Source: Gemmobacter megaterium
GTDB lineage: Bacteria; Pseudomonadota; Alphaproteobacteria; Rhodobacterales; Rhodobacteraceae
Assembly (NCBI RefSeq): GCF_900156815.1
Contig: NZ_FTOT01000010.1
Span: 1-64,000 of the forward strand
DNA: 64,000 nt
Reading direction: 5' to 3'
Part shown: positions 18,411 to 26,929 of the stretch, in pieces
How positions within the stretch are numbered: position 1 is the stretch's first letter
How the letters are laid out: each line of letters starts with the position of its first letter
Position numbers and translations under genes: made by a program
Notes under the pieces: model-generated
What the model was told of the DNA's origin: nothing
The model's database searches: none
Seen by the model: the letters and a program-made list of their open reading frames with translations, nothing else

Positions 18411-19682
18411 ATGAGGCAGCGACAGGGCAACCGGCGTGGACTGGCCATCGGCGTCGTCCTGATCGGGGGGATTGCGCTGTCGGCGCAGGCCCTTGGGCAG
18501 GATCTGCGCTTTGGCTTCGACCAGCGGTTCGAGGCCAGCGACAACCAGGCGCTGCGCGCGCCCAGCCAGGGCTCCAGCCTGACATCGACCAGCCGCCTGT
18601 CGTTCGGCTATACCAGCGAAACCCCGGCCGCGACGTTCCAGTTCGGTGGCAGCGGCGTTCTGCGCGGGGTGTCGGGGGCGGTCAAGGGGCAGGGCGGTTT
18701 CCAGGATCCCTCGCTGCGGATGTCCTATACCCGGACTGCGGCCAGCGGGGAATTCGGCCTCTCGGCCCGGCTGACCAGCAATGAAATCGCCTTTCTGCGC
18801 CCGTTCGAGGATTTTCTCGATCCCGAAACCGGCGAATTCGTGCCCCCCGAGGATCTGGAGGATCTGACCGGCTCGGGGCGGCGGACCAGCTATGGGGCCG
18901 ATGCCCGGCTGCGCCTGGGCGACCAGGCGCGCGTTGGAACCACCCTGCGCGCCGGGATCCGCGGCACCCGCTATCAGGGCGTGACCAACCCCGCGCTGGT
19001 GGACAGCCGCCGGGTGTCGGCCGGGCTGGGCCTGCGCTTCAGCCTGTCCAATGTCACCGAGGCGGTGCTGGACATGGGATGGTCGCGGTTTTCCAACCAA
19101 TCCGCGCTGCAACCCGACCGTGATACGCTGTCGCTGTCGCTTGGCCTGTCGCATGACCGGCCCGATGGCCGGCTGACGGCCCGGCTCTCGGCGGAAAAGC
19201 GCGATGCAAGCCGCACCCGCTATGGGATCAGCCTGGGCCGGTCGCATGATCTGCTGCGCGGCGGGCTGTCCTATGGGTTGGGCGTCACCTGGGGCGATGC
19301 CGCCGGGCGGCGGCTGAACGGCAATATCGCCTGGACCCATGAGCTGCCCGATGGCCAGATCCGTCTGGCGGTCAACCATGGGCTGGCAACCGGCAGCAAT
19401 GACAGCACCCGGCAAGTCACCAGCGCGACCTTTGGCTGGCAGCATCGCGTGACCGAACTGTCGGCGCTGTCGCTGGACATGGGGTTGCATGACAGCCGCA
19501 ACCTGACCACCGGCACCTCGGTGCGCAATGTCAGCCTTGGGCTGGGCTACAGCCACCAGATCACCGAGGATTGGGCGCTGAACACCGGCTACCGCCACCG
19601 CCAGCGCGACAGTTCCGGCACGCAGGCCCGGTCGAACACCGTGTTCCTGAGCGTCAGGCGCGATTTCGCAACCCGGTTCTGA
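18411..19682 (+). CDS. Outer-membrane beta-barrel protein of the exosortase/EPS system
   Basis: The 423-residue protein has an N-terminal hydrophobic signal (about 12-30) and then alternating polar/hydrophobic strands with a C-terminal aromatic residue (ending RRDFATRF), the classic outer-membrane barrel signature. This matches the uncharacterised PEP-CTERM-system-associated outer-membrane family. A role as the outer-membrane pore for the exopolysaccharide is the natural inference. The ATG at 18411 was chosen as it gives a compact signal peptide preceded by a G-rich ribosome site; a start near 18315 would add 32 unlikely residues. Confidence 0.82.
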   Translation: MRQRQGNRRGLAIGVVLIGGIALSAQALGQDLRFGFDQRFEASDNQALRAPSQGSSLTSTSRLSFGYTSETPAATFQFGGSGVLRGVSGAVKGQGGFQDPSLRMSYTRTAASGEFGLSARLTSNEIAFLRPFEDFLDPETGEFVPPEDLEDLTGSGRRTSYGADARLRLGDQARVGTTLRAGIRGTRYQGVTNPALVDSRRVSAGLGLRFSLSNVTEAVLDMGWSRFSNQSALQPDRDTLSLSLGLSHDRPDGRLTARLSAEKRDASRTRYGISLGRSHDLLRGGLSYGLGVTWGDAAGRRLNGNIAWTHELPDGQIRLAVNHGLATGSNDSTRQVTSATFGWQHRVTELSALSLDMGLHDSRNLTTGTSVRNVSLGLGYSHQITEDWALNTGYRHRQRDSSGTQARSNTVFLSVRRDFATRF

Positions 19683-19697
19683 CCTGCCATCCGGGGC

Positions 19698-19717
19698 GGG
19701 CCGGCGCTATCCGGCCC
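19698..19717. terminator. Bidirectional stem-loop between convergent genes
   Basis: GGGCCGG and CCGGCCC pair around a 6-base loop just after the barrel gene stop and overlapping the last codons of the convergent 132-residue gene. It is followed by CTTCCT rather than a clean T run. Confidence 0.5.
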
Positions 19718-20105
19718 CTTCCTGGATTTCGAGGGCGGTGATGCGGTTGCCGACCCCGATGATCCGCACAAGGATGAACCTTGGCCGACCGCTCAGCACA
19801 TGCTGCGGGATATAGTCGAACCCCGGCATCACCCGGCATGAATAGGGGATCTGCGCGCGGGCCTCGGGGGTGGCAAAGAACGGATCGCCCCCGTCTTCGG
19901 GATCGCGCCGGTGAAAGCGGTGATAATTCGCGCGGTCCTGCTGGACGATGGCACAGAAATCGGCCAGCCGCTGGCCCGAGGAATTCACCATATCCTGCGG
20001 CCCCAGGGTGGCATGGTAATAGCCGATCTGATCCTGGGCCCGTGCCTCGGGGGCCATCAGACCCAGCAGGGGCGCTGTCAGCAGGCAGGCAAGCAACGGG
20101 CGCAT
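19707..20105 (-). CDS. Small secreted protein of unknown function
   Basis: This 132-residue protein has a signal peptide ([23 protein letters not shown]). The mature part contains [20 protein letters not shown], a [16 protein letters not shown] stretch, [18 protein letters not shown] and ends in a hydrophobic [20 protein letters not shown] strand. Two cysteines (near residues 51 and 91) could form a disulfide in the periplasm. I do not recognise the family. It is transcribed divergently from the exosortase gene (219-bp gap) and convergent with the barrel gene, so an accessory role in the exosortase/EPS system is possible. Confidence 0.75.
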   Translation of the reverse strand: MRPLLACLLTAPLLGLMAPEARAQDQIGYYHATLGPQDMVNSSGQRLADFCAIVQQDRANYHRFHRRDPEDGGDPFFATPEARAQIPYSCRVMPGFDYIPQHVLSGRPRFILVRIIGVGNRITALEIQEGAG

Positions 20106-20324
20106 GGGGTCTCTCCTTGGGGCAGGATCCGGGCCCCCAGACTGGCCGCGATGCGGCCCGCGATCAAGCCTGACCCGCGGCCAGGGCAAAACCACTGCTG
20201 CCGCTTTGTAAACATGCCGTTTCCGGCTTGCGTTTCTGTCGCCAAGACCGGGCATGGCGGTTATAGTGCGGGGCATGGCATCCGCCCCGCCCCGGTTCCA
20301 GACGATTTTGCAAAGGCCCGATTG
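20106..20324. promoter_or_regulatory. Divergent region upstream of the exosortase gene
   Basis: These 219 bases separate the secreted 132-residue gene (minus) from the exosortase gene (plus). No gene, strong palindrome or copy of the VPLPA-gene motif was found. Promoters for both directions are expected here. Confidence 0.4.
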
Positions 20325-21926
20325 ATGTCGATTTCCAGTACTCCGGAAACTGCCCGGACCCTGCCCTTTGGCCTGAACCCTGCGGGGCTGTTCTGGTTTG
20401 CGGTTCTGGTCGCGGCGTCGGTGCCGATCTACTGGATCGGGCTGGTCTCGCTGGGCAAGGCGTGGTCCACGCCGGAATACAGCCACGGGCCGCTGATCCC
20501 GGCGATTTCGCTGTATCTGTTCCTGCGCGAACTGCGCCATACCCCGCCGGCCCCGGCGGGAACCCCGGCCAATCGCTGGCCCGGCCTGGCGCTGGTGGCC
20601 TTTGCCCTGCTGTTCGGGATTGCCGGCAATCTGGTGCGCATTCCCGATCTGGTCGCCTATGCGCTGATCCTGTGGGTCGGCGGGGTGATGCTGGTGGGGT
20701 TCGGCTGGGCGCAGGGGCGGCGGCATTGGGCGCCGGTGCTGCATCTGGTCTTCATGCTGCCGCTGCCGCAATTCCTGTACTGGAAGATGTCGATCTTCCT
20801 GCAAGGCATCTCGTCGCAACTGGGGGTGTGGTTCGTCAGCCTGGCCGGGGTGCCGGTGTTTCTGGACGGCAATATCATCGACCTGGGCGTCTACAAGCTT
20901 CAGGTGGCCGAGGCCTGTTCGGGCCTGCGCTATCTGTTCCCGATCCTGTCGTTTTCCTATCTTGTCGCCATCCTCTATCGCGGGCCGATGTGGCACAAGG
21001 CCGTGCTTTTGCTGGCTGCCGCGCCGCTGACCGTGTTCATGAACTCGTTCCGCATCGGGGTGATCGGGGTGATGGTGAACTGGCGCGGCATCGAACATGC
21101 CGAAGGCTTTCTGCACTTCTTCGAAGGCTGGGTGATCTTTGGCTCCTGCGTGGCGATCCTGTTCCTGATGGCGATCGTGCTGCAACGCCTGACCCGCAAC
21201 CCCAAGCCGCTGGCCGAGGTGATCGACCTCGACTTCTCGGGCTTTGCCGCCCAGGGTGCGCGGTTCTTCGGCATTGCCGCCTCGCGCGGGCTGGTGGCGG
21301 CGGCGGTGCTGTCGCTGGCGGTGGCCGCGGCTTTTGTCGCGGTGCCGCCGCCGCCGCCGATCCAGCCCGAGCGCGACGATTTCCTGCTGTTCCCGCGCAA
21401 TATCGGCAGCTGGTCGGGCACGCCCACCCGGTTCGATCCGGCCACGGAACGGGTGCTGGGGGCCAGCGACTATATCACCGCCAATTACGCCTCGGCGGGC
21501 GAGCGGGGCTATGTCAACTTTTTCTCGGCCTGGTATGCCAAACAGACCGAAGGCCAGGCGATCCATTCGCCCGAGGTCTGCCTGCCGGTCGGCGGCTGGG
21601 AAGTGTTCTCGATCGACCCCTATACCGTCTCGATCCCCGGCACGGTCTATGGCGACTTCACGCTGTTGCGCGCGGTCATCCAGAAGGGGCTGGACAAGCA
21701 GATCGTCTATTACTGGTTCGAACAGCGCGGCAAGCGCATGACCAATGATTTCGCGGTCAAGGCCAGCGTGGTCTATGACAACCTGACCATGGGCCGTGGC
21801 GACGGTGCCATCGTGCGCTTTACCACCCCGCTGGAGCGCGGCGAGGACGAGGCCCAGGCCGATGCCCGGCTGCAACGCTTCATGGCGGATCTGTTGCCCA
21901 GGCTGCCGCGCTTCGTGCCGGAATGA
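20325..21926 (+). CDS. xrtD: VPLPA-CTERM-specific exosortase XrtD, fused to an EpsI domain
   Basis: The 533-residue integral membrane protein has about eight membrane spans in residues 20-290, carrying the exosortase catalytic triad: Cys198 in EACSGLRYL, Arg243 in [10 protein letters not shown] and His264 in FLHFFEGW. After a further helix near 320-340 comes a soluble EpsI (DUF3485) domain with [13 protein letters not shown] and [18 protein letters not shown]. The family cleaves or transfers secreted proteins at a C-terminal sorting signal in the inner membrane. The substrates here end in VPLPA/IPLPA-type CTERM tails, five of which are in this window. The start ATG at 20325 lies right after an in-frame-independent TGA and gives the normal N terminus. 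Confidence 0.92.
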   Translation: MSISSTPETARTLPFGLNPAGLFWFAVLVAASVPIYWIGLVSLGKAWSTPEYSHGPLIPAISLYLFLRELRHTPPAPAGTPANRWPGLALVAFALLFGIAGNLVRIPDLVAYALILWVGGVMLVGFGWAQGRRHWAPVLHLVFMLPLPQFLYWKMSIFLQGISSQLGVWFVSLAGVPVFLDGNIIDLGVYKLQVAEACSGLRYLFPILSFSYLVAILYRGPMWHKAVLLLAAAPLTVFMNSFRIGVIGVMVNWRGIEHAEGFLHFFEGWVIFGSCVAILFLMAIVLQRLTRNPKPLAEVIDLDFSGFAAQGARFFGIAASRGLVAAAVLSLAVAAAFVAVPPPPPIQPERDDFLLFPRNIGSWSGTPTRFDPATERVLGASDYITANYASAGERGYVNFFSAWYAKQTEGQAIHSPEVCLPVGGWEVFSIDPYTVSIPGTVYGDFTLLRAVIQKGLDKQIVYYWFEQRGKRMTNDFAVKASVVYDNLTMGRGDGAIVRFTTPLERGEDEAQADARLQRFMADLLPRLPRFVPE

Positions 21927-21937
21927 GATGACATCCT

Positions 21938-21964
21938 GGCAGGTTTCCGATTGGGAACCCTGCC
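21938..21964 (+). terminator. Strong stem-loop downstream of xrtD
   Basis: GGCAGGTTTCC pairs with GGAACCCTGCC around the loop GATTG (11 bp, one mismatch), beginning 12 bases after the stop codon. No T run follows, so it may be a processing or attenuating structure rather than a classical terminator. Confidence 0.5.
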
Positions 21965-21993
21965 GGGTCAAATCATGAACAAGGCCAAAATGT

Positions 21994-22007
21994 GGCAAGA
22001 TTATGGC
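21994..22007 (+). promoter_or_regulatory. Copy 1 of the VPLPA-gene upstream motif (GGCAAGATTATGGC)
   Basis: The 14-mer fits the consensus GGYAARAWWAWGGC and is preceded by TGT. It ends exactly 93 bases before the ATG of the VPLPA-CTERM gene at 22101. Other copies lie at 23630-23643 and 26930-26943, with a weaker one at 48113-48126. Confidence 0.6.
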
Positions 22008-22025
22008 GTAGGGTGGGTTCCCCTA

Positions 22026-22042
22026 CGTCAAACGTCTTGACG
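22026..22042 (+). promoter_or_regulatory. Palindrome CGTCAA-N5-TTGACG upstream of a VPLPA-CTERM gene
   Basis: A perfect 6-base inverted repeat with a 5-base spacer, directly next to another small inverted repeat (GTAGGG at 22008-22013 with CCCTAC at 22021-22026). It lies 58 bases before the ATG at 22101. It could be an operator for a dimeric regulator; no match was found upstream of the other VPLPA genes. Confidence 0.4.
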
Positions 22043-22100
22043 CGAATCACCTGCGATCCCCACCCTTTTCGGACAGTGAATTTTTATTGGAGATCGTAGC

Positions 22101-22739
22101 ATGAACACTTACCGGAATGTTTCGGCCGCTCTTATGGCCATTGTCCTGGCGGCACCAGCCGCGCAGGCCGCAACCGTCAACCTCGACCTGGCGCCCTTTC
22201 TCACCGGCGATGTGATCGAGGATGTTTCGCCCGGATATGGCAGCGAGGGGCCGGTGACGCTGAACTGGAACCCCACCGGTGAGAGTGGGCGCAGATTGAT
22301 TCACTGGAACGGCAGCTATTCCGGCCGGGATGCCGCCTATTGCGCCAGCGGCACCAACTGCGCGCTCGATCTGACAGTGGCGGCGGGCCATAGCGTCACG
22401 CTGGACAGCTTCTGGCTGGGCGGCTGGCCCGATAGCAACCGCAATGTGACCTGGAGCGTGATGGATCTGGCCGACAGCAGCATCGTCGCCAGCGCCGTCA
22501 GCGCATTGGTCAGCGGTGCCACCGGGCTGGCCAATGCGATCGGCGCAACCTCGGACACCGGGTTCCGCATCCTGTTTGGCCCCGATGGATATAATGCCGG
22601 GATCAACGACATCACCTACAGCTATGCCCGGACGGGTGGGCCTGGCCCGGCACCGATCCCGCTGCCTGCGGCGGGCTGGATGCTGATCGCTGGTCTGGGC
22701 GGGTTGGTCGCCTTGCGGCGGCGCAAGACCGCCGCCTGA
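22101..22739 (+). CDS. VPLPA-CTERM secreted protein (1)
   Basis: The 212-residue protein has a signal peptide (about 1-23, ending AQAA) and a C-terminal sorting tail: IPLPAAGWMLIAGLGGL followed by RRRK, that is motif, hydrophobic span and basic end. The mature domain is a beta-rich, Gly/Ser/Asn-rich region with two cysteines (YCASGTNC) likely to form a disulfide. It is the presumed substrate of XrtD encoded just upstream and would be released to or anchored at the cell surface, probably within the exopolysaccharide matrix. Ribosome site GGAG stands 9 bases before the ATG. Its exact function is unknown. Confidence 0.88.
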   Translation: MNTYRNVSAALMAIVLAAPAAQAATVNLDLAPFLTGDVIEDVSPGYGSEGPVTLNWNPTGESGRRLIHWNGSYSGRDAAYCASGTNCALDLTVAAGHSVTLDSFWLGGWPDSNRNVTWSVMDLADSSIVASAVSALVSGATGLANAIGATSDTGFRILFGPDGYNAGINDITYSYARTGGPGPAPIPLPAAGWMLIAGLGGLVALRRRKTAA

Positions 22740-22752
22740 GCCATGACAGGCT

Positions 22753-22774
22753 GGCCGGGGGTCGCCCCCCGGCC
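22753..22774 (+). terminator. Rho-independent-like terminator after VPLPA protein 1
   Basis: GGCCGGGGG pairs with CCCCCGGCC around TCGC, followed by GGTTTCAT. It starts 13 bases after the stop. Confidence 0.6.
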
Positions 22775-22825
22775 GGTTTCATCCGGCATGGTCCAGCCGG
22801 ACGGCACAAGAAAAGACGGCGCAAG

Positions 22826-22851
22826 AAAAAAGGCCAGCCCGGAGGCTGGCC
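22826..22851 (-). terminator. Rho-independent terminator of VPLPA protein 2
   Basis: Read on the minus strand, GGCCAGCC-TCCG-GGCTGGCC forms a perfect 8-bp stem followed directly by six T residues. It lies 24 bases after the stop of the gene at 22876-23544. Confidence 0.85.
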
Positions 22852-22875
22852 TTTCATCGGATGTATCGGGGTCGT

Positions 22876-23544
22876 TCAGGCCGATTTGCGGCGACGACGC
22901 AGGGCGGCAAGGCCACCCAGACCGGCGATCAGCATCCAGCCCGCCGCAGGCAGCGGGATCGGTGCCGGGTTGGAGGCGGCGGTGAAGTTCGCTTCGAACA
23001 GGGCATTGCCGAGGTTGCTGAAGTAGTTCCAGCTCGAATTGCCGAACGGATCGCTGGTGTTGTTCCAGACGAAATAGTTCAGGCCGGGGGCATCGGTGCC
23101 CGAGGGCATGGTGGTGATCGCGGGGGCATTGCCCAGGCCGAACACGGTCAGGAAGGCGACATAGAGGTTGCCGGCCACCACCGAGGTTCCGCCGGTCACG
23201 AAGGTCAGCGGGCTGAACTCCGACGAGACCGGGGCGCTGGCATAATGGGTGAGCGGCGAGCCGAAGTTGTAGCCATGCGACGCGCTGCCGTTCCACGACC
23301 CGACGGCGCCGACGACATTGCCCACATCCCCGTTGAGGAACAGGGTGAAGCTGTCGAGCGTGCCGGTCACCGGGGCGGTGAAGACCTGGCCATAGGTCAT
23401 CGTATCGGGGATACCGAACGACCCGATGCTGCCACCTGTCGGGCTGTTCGAAATGGTGACAGCCGCCACCGGCGCAGCGGTCACAAGGCCGACAGCAAGG
23501 GCGGCAGCAGCAGCAAGGGCGCTCAGCCGGAGTTTCAGGGACAT
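22876..23544 (-). CDS. VPLPA-CTERM secreted protein (2)
   Basis: This 222-residue protein has a long signal peptide (to about VAAVT), a beta-rich mature region with GQVFTAPVTGTLDSFTLFLNG, a pattern seen in several PEP-CTERM-like proteins with a lectin- or jelly-roll-like fold, and a C-terminal IPLPAAGWMLIAGLGGL plus RRRRK tail. GGAG six bases before the ATG at 23544 supports that start; an ATG one codon upstream is also possible. It is a likely XrtD substrate. The upstream motif copy lies 85 bases before the start and a strong terminator follows. Confidence 0.87.
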   Translation of the reverse strand: MSLKLRLSALAAAAALAVGLVTAAPVAAVTISNSPTGGSIGSFGIPDTMTYGQVFTAPVTGTLDSFTLFLNGDVGNVVGAVGSWNGSASHGYNFGSPLTHYASAPVSSEFSPLTFVTGGTSVVAGNLYVAFLTVFGLGNAPAITTMPSGTDAPGLNYFVWNNTSDPFGNSSWNYFSNLGNALFEANFTAASNPAPIPLPAAGWMLIAGLGGLAALRRRRKSA

Positions 23545-23629
23545 CATAATCTCCACAATCGAGAAGCTGCCCCAGCGTCGTGACCCGGAGCGGAAATGGC
23601 GGCCAAGCAGATGCGACTCATCCGTTGGT

Positions 23630-23643
23630 GCCTTATTCTTACC
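23630..23643 (-). promoter_or_regulatory. Copy 2 of the VPLPA-gene upstream motif (GGTAAGAATAAGGC)
   Basis: On the minus strand this 14-mer fits GGYAARAWWAWGGC and, like copy 1, is preceded by TGT. It lies 85 bases upstream of the ATG at 23544. Confidence 0.6.
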
Positions 23644-23777
23644 ACAATTTCGGGAATGTCTATCAAAAGAATGAGACTTTCTTTCGATTCCAATCGTTTA
23701 TACGGAAACGATCCCTTGGCGCGGCGATTTTTGTGCGGCTTTCGGAAACACTGCGCGGAACAAGCCGACATTCCATG

Positions 23778-23808
23778 CAAAAGGCGGCCACCCCAGGGGA
23801 TGGCCGCC
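23778..23808 (-). terminator. Rho-independent terminator of VPLPA protein 3
   Basis: On the minus strand GGCGGCCA and TGGCCGCC pair around a 10-base loop that can itself pair (CCCC/GGGG), followed by TTTTGC. It begins 18 bases after the stop of the gene at 23827-24591. Confidence 0.8.
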
Positions 23809-23826
23809 AGTCTGCGTGACCGGATC

Positions 23827-24591
23827 TCAGGCTGCCTTGCGGCGACGGCGCAGCGCGGCCAGACCGCCCAGGCCCGCGATCAGCATCCAGCCTGCCGCCG
23901 GCAGCGGGATCGCCGACGGATCGGGCGGCAGCGAGCCTTCGTCGAGCAGCGCATAGCGCACCTGGCCCCCCATCACGAGGTATTCGCCGATCCCGTTGCC
24001 CCAGAACGAAACGCTGGTGAATTCGTCGGAATCGTCAAAGGCGGCGACGAAAATCTCGTAGACGCTGGAGGCCGGGTTGCTCTGGCTGGGGAAACGCCCC
24101 TCGGCCGTGGTCGTGGCCGAGGCCACCAGGATCGGCGCGCCGCCATCGAACGAGATGTAAAGATCGGTGCTGGGCTGGAAGCAGCAGGTGGCCCAGTCGC
24201 CGACTTCGAAGCCGATCGAGTTGATGGCCGATGCGAAGGTGAAGGTCAGGCCGCTGCCGAAATAATCCATCGGGTCGGTCCGCGGGTTGAAGCCGCCGCC
24301 TGCCGGGTTGATGCCGACCACCCGGCCCGACATCGTGCCATAGGAGGTGGTGGACAACGACCCGCCGTTGTTGCGGGTGATCACATAATCGCCCCGGTCC
24401 ACCGACGTGCCCGAAAAGTTGCTGTTCCACACATCGACATTGACGGTGCCGCCAGCGCCCGTGACCGTGGAATCGAACGAGCTGACGCCCGCAGTGATCC
24501 CGTCAAAGACCGTCACGATGGTCGCCTGGGCCGCTGTCGCTGCCCCCAGGGTGACCGCCGCGGCCACCAAGGCATTTTTCACGCTGAACAT
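23827..24591 (-). CDS. VPLPA-CTERM secreted protein (3)
   Basis: The 254-residue protein has a signal peptide (cleavage near AQAT), a beta-rich mature domain with FGSGLTFTFASAINSIGFEVGDWATCC and YISFDGG in the middle, typical of PEP-CTERM-type beta-sandwich proteins, and the tail IPLPAAGWMLIAGLGGL plus RRRRKAA. It has an AGGAAA ribosome site before the ATG at 24591. It is the third likely XrtD substrate in a row. The conserved 14-mer motif found upstream of its neighbours was not seen before this gene. Confidence 0.87.
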   Translation of the reverse strand: MFSVKNALVAAAVTLGAATAAQATIVTVFDGITAGVSSFDSTVTGAGGTVNVDVWNSNFSGTSVDRGDYVITRNNGGSLSTTSYGTMSGRVVGINPAGGGFNPRTDPMDYFGSGLTFTFASAINSIGFEVGDWATCCFQPSTDLYISFDGGAPILVASATTTAEGRFPSQSNPASSVYEIFVAAFDDSDEFTSVSFWGNGIGEYLVMGGQVRYALLDEGSLPPDPSAIPLPAAGWMLIAGLGGLAALRRRRKAA

Positions 24592-24990
24592 GATATTTCC
24601 TCTCGAAAGGTGATCGACAAATTCAAATGAGCAAAGGCGCAGACAACGCCATCCACACCCCCTCACCCACAGCGGCAAGCTATCACGGAATCGAGACGAA
24701 TCAAAAAAGGAAAACCGAAACTGCAAGGAAATACGGCGATTTTTGGGCGATTCCGGCAGGGTGGCAGAAAATTCATTTCTGTGGCAGAAACAATCACGAG
24801 GCTGTGGTCGGTCGGCAATACAGGGCGGAAACTGTGGCCGGGTGCCGGTCGTCGGCCCTGGCCTGCGGGGCCGGTGCCGCGCGGCCACCCTGCGGGGGGA
24901 TTCGGCCGATCTTCCGACATGTCTCTTGGCTTGTTAGGCGTTCTTGCTTAAGCCGTTAGCGTTGAACCATACGGCAGGATTTCGGATACG
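24592..24990. promoter_or_regulatory. Divergent region with a 20-bp-spaced direct repeat GTGGCAGAAA
   Basis: The 399 bases between VPLPA protein 3 and the GT4 gene hold no convincing gene. Two identical 10-mers GTGGCAGAAA begin at 24761 and 24781, exactly 20 bases (two helical turns) apart. Similar GTGGCA sequences occur at 14083 and 21993. Confidence 0.55.
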
Positions 24991-26196
24991 ATGCATTCAG
25001 ACAGACGCCGCGTCCTGATCGTGGTGGAAAACCTGCCCGTCCCGCTGGACCGCCGCGTCTGGCTGGAAGCGACGACCCTTGTGGCCCATGGCTATGAGGT
25101 CTCGGTGATCTGTCCGATGGCGCGCGGCTGGAATGCCCCTTACGAGATGATCGACGGCGTCCATATCCATCGTCATCCCATGCCGCTGGAGGCACATTCC
25201 GGCGCGGTGGCCTATGCCCGCGAATATGGCAATGCGATCCGGCACTGGTTCCGCCTGGCGCGCGACATCCGCCGCGGCCGTGGCTTTGACGTGATCCAGG
25301 GCTGCAACCCGCCCGATCTGGTGTTCCTGCTGGCCTGGTGGTACCGGCTGCGCGGCGTGCGCTACATCTTTGACCATCACGATGTCTGCCCCGAGCTGTT
25401 CGAGGCCAAGTTCGGCAAGCGCGGCTTGCTGTATACCGTGATGAAGCTGCTGGAGCGGCTGACCTTTGCCAGCGCCACCGTGTCGATGGCCACCAACGAG
25501 AGCTTTCGCCAGATCGCCATCGCGCGGGGCGGCATGGCGCCAGAGGATGTGTTCGTCGTCCGCTCGGCCCCGCGCACCGAAAGCTTTCTGCCCGGCCCGG
25601 CCGATCCGGCCCTGCGCCAGGGGGCGGGAACCGTCATCGGCTATGTCGGGGTGATCGGGCAGCAGGAAGGCATGGATCTGCTGGTCGAGGCCGCCGACCG
25701 GCTGGTGCGCAGGCTGGGGCATCAGGATGTGCATTTCCTGATCGTCGGCTTTGGATCCCATCTGGACGAGGTCAAGCGCGATGTCGCCGCCCGTGGGCTG
25801 GAGGCGCATTTCACCTTTACCGGCGCGCGCTATGGGGCCGATCTGCTGGCGGCGCTGAATTCCTGCGATATCGGCGTGGTGCCCGATCCCAAGAACGAGA
25901 TGAACGACATCTCGACCATGAACAAGATCATGGAATACATGGCGCTGGAAAAGCCGCTGGTGCAGTTCGATCTGGCCGAAGGTCGCGCCTCGGCAGGCGA
26001 GGCCGCGCTTTATGCCCGGCCCAATGATCCGGTGGATTTCGCGGAAAAGATCGCCCAGTTGATCGCCGACCCGGATCTGCGTGCCCGGATGGGCCGGATG
26101 GGGCGGCAAAGGGTGCTGGATCGTCTGGGCTGGGATCATTCGGTGCCGCATCTGCTGGCGGCCTATGACCGGGCCTTTGCCAGGATGGGGCGCTAA
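24991..26196 (+). CDS. GT4-family glycosyltransferase
   Basis: This 401-residue protein shows the two Rossmann domains of GT-B enzymes: VLIVVENLPVPLDRRVWLEA at the N terminus with FDHHDVCPELFEAKF near residue 130, then TVIGYVGVIGQQEGMDLLVEA near residue 215, and the donor-site region NDISTMNKIMEYMALEKPLV near residue 305. It should transfer a sugar from a nucleotide donor onto the exopolysaccharide precursor. Such GT4 genes are common in exosortase EPS loci. It stands alone between two minus-strand VPLPA genes. Confidence 0.88.
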   Translation: MHSDRRRVLIVVENLPVPLDRRVWLEATTLVAHGYEVSVICPMARGWNAPYEMIDGVHIHRHPMPLEAHSGAVAYAREYGNAIRHWFRLARDIRRGRGFDVIQGCNPPDLVFLLAWWYRLRGVRYIFDHHDVCPELFEAKFGKRGLLYTVMKLLERLTFASATVSMATNESFRQIAIARGGMAPEDVFVVRSAPRTESFLPGPADPALRQGAGTVIGYVGVIGQQEGMDLLVEAADRLVRRLGHQDVHFLIVGFGSHLDEVKRDVAARGLEAHFTFTGARYGADLLAALNSCDIGVVPDPKNEMNDISTMNKIMEYMALEKPLVQFDLAEGRASAGEAALYARPNDPVDFAEKIAQLIADPDLRARMGRMGRQRVLDRLGWDHSVPHLLAAYDRAFARMGR

Positions 26197-26225
26197 GACG
26201 GGAGCAGCCCCGCCGAGACGACAAA

Positions 26226-26248
26226 GGGCGCGGCCTGTGCGGCCGCGC
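26226..26248 (-). terminator. Terminator of VPLPA protein 4
   Basis: On the minus strand GCGCGGCC and GGCCGCGC pair around a 5-base loop, followed by CCTTTGT. It lies in the 79-bp gap between the convergent GT4 and VPLPA genes and could serve both. Confidence 0.6.
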
Positions 26249-26275
26249 GCCCGGTCTTGCCTTTGGTACGGCGGA

Positions 26276-26836
26276 TCAGACCGTCTTGCGACGGCGCAGC
26301 ACGACCAGCCCGCCCAGTGCGCTGAGCAGCAGCACGGCACCCGCCGGCAGCGGGATCGGCGCCGGGCCGCCATCGAGCGGATCCCCCGAATACCAGACCG
26401 AGGCATGGGACAGCCCGTTCATCGAGTTCCCCGGCCCCAGCGTGCCCCACAGCCCGTTCAGCCCTTCGGCGGTGTCGAGCTTGAACAGCGCATAGGAACT
26501 GGCCTGTTTCAGGGCTACCATCATATGTTCATAGGCCGTACCGGCCAGCGCCCAGGTCTGGCCCACCAGCGAGATCGAGGCATTGCCGCTGCCGCCGCCA
26601 TCGGTGGCGCCGCCCAGCGTCCAGCCGGTTTCGCCAAAGATCGACGACAGCGCGGTGATGTCGTTCTTGTCATTGCCACCAAAGCAGCCATGGGCCGTCA
26701 CCTTGTCCGGCATGCCTTGGGTCAGCGTATAGGTGACTTGCTGCATACCCGATCCGATCGAACAGGTCGCAGCACTGGCCGTGCCTGCCGAAAGGGCAAG
26801 AGCGGTCACAAGGGCCAGGGACTTCAGAATTGTCAT
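26276..26836 (-). CDS. VPLPA-CTERM secreted protein (4)
   Basis: This 186-residue protein has a signal peptide (to about ASA), a mature region with three cysteine-containing stretches near the N terminus (TCSIGSG, HGCFGG), and the C-terminal tail IPLPAGAVLLLSALGGL plus RRRK. The tail has GAVLLL instead of GWMLIA, like the protein at 47422-48054, so it belongs to a second tail subtype. AGGAGG eight bases before the ATG at 26836 fixes the start. The conserved upstream motif lies 93 bases before it. Confidence 0.87.
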   Translation of the reverse strand: MTILKSLALVTALALSAGTASAATCSIGSGMQQVTYTLTQGMPDKVTAHGCFGGNDKNDITALSSIFGETGWTLGGATDGGGSGNASISLVGQTWALAGTAYEHMMVALKQASSYALFKLDTAEGLNGLWGTLGPGNSMNGLSHASVWYSGDPLDGGPAPIPLPAGAVLLLSALGGLVVLRRRKTV

Positions 26837-26929
26837 GTTCAATGCCTCCTACGCAGAGAATGGACAGCAGATTTCCCTTTCCCGGCATGGCGGTCTGCCC
26901 GTCTGGTATGGGCAGGGCGTCAACCGATC

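Noticed and set aside
23596-24630. A 344-residue plus-strand open frame
   Set aside because: It runs antisense through VPLPA protein 3 and its terminator.
14081-24790. Sigma-54 promoters suggested by GTGGCA sequences
   Set aside because: The GC element at the required distance downstream was not found at any of the sites.
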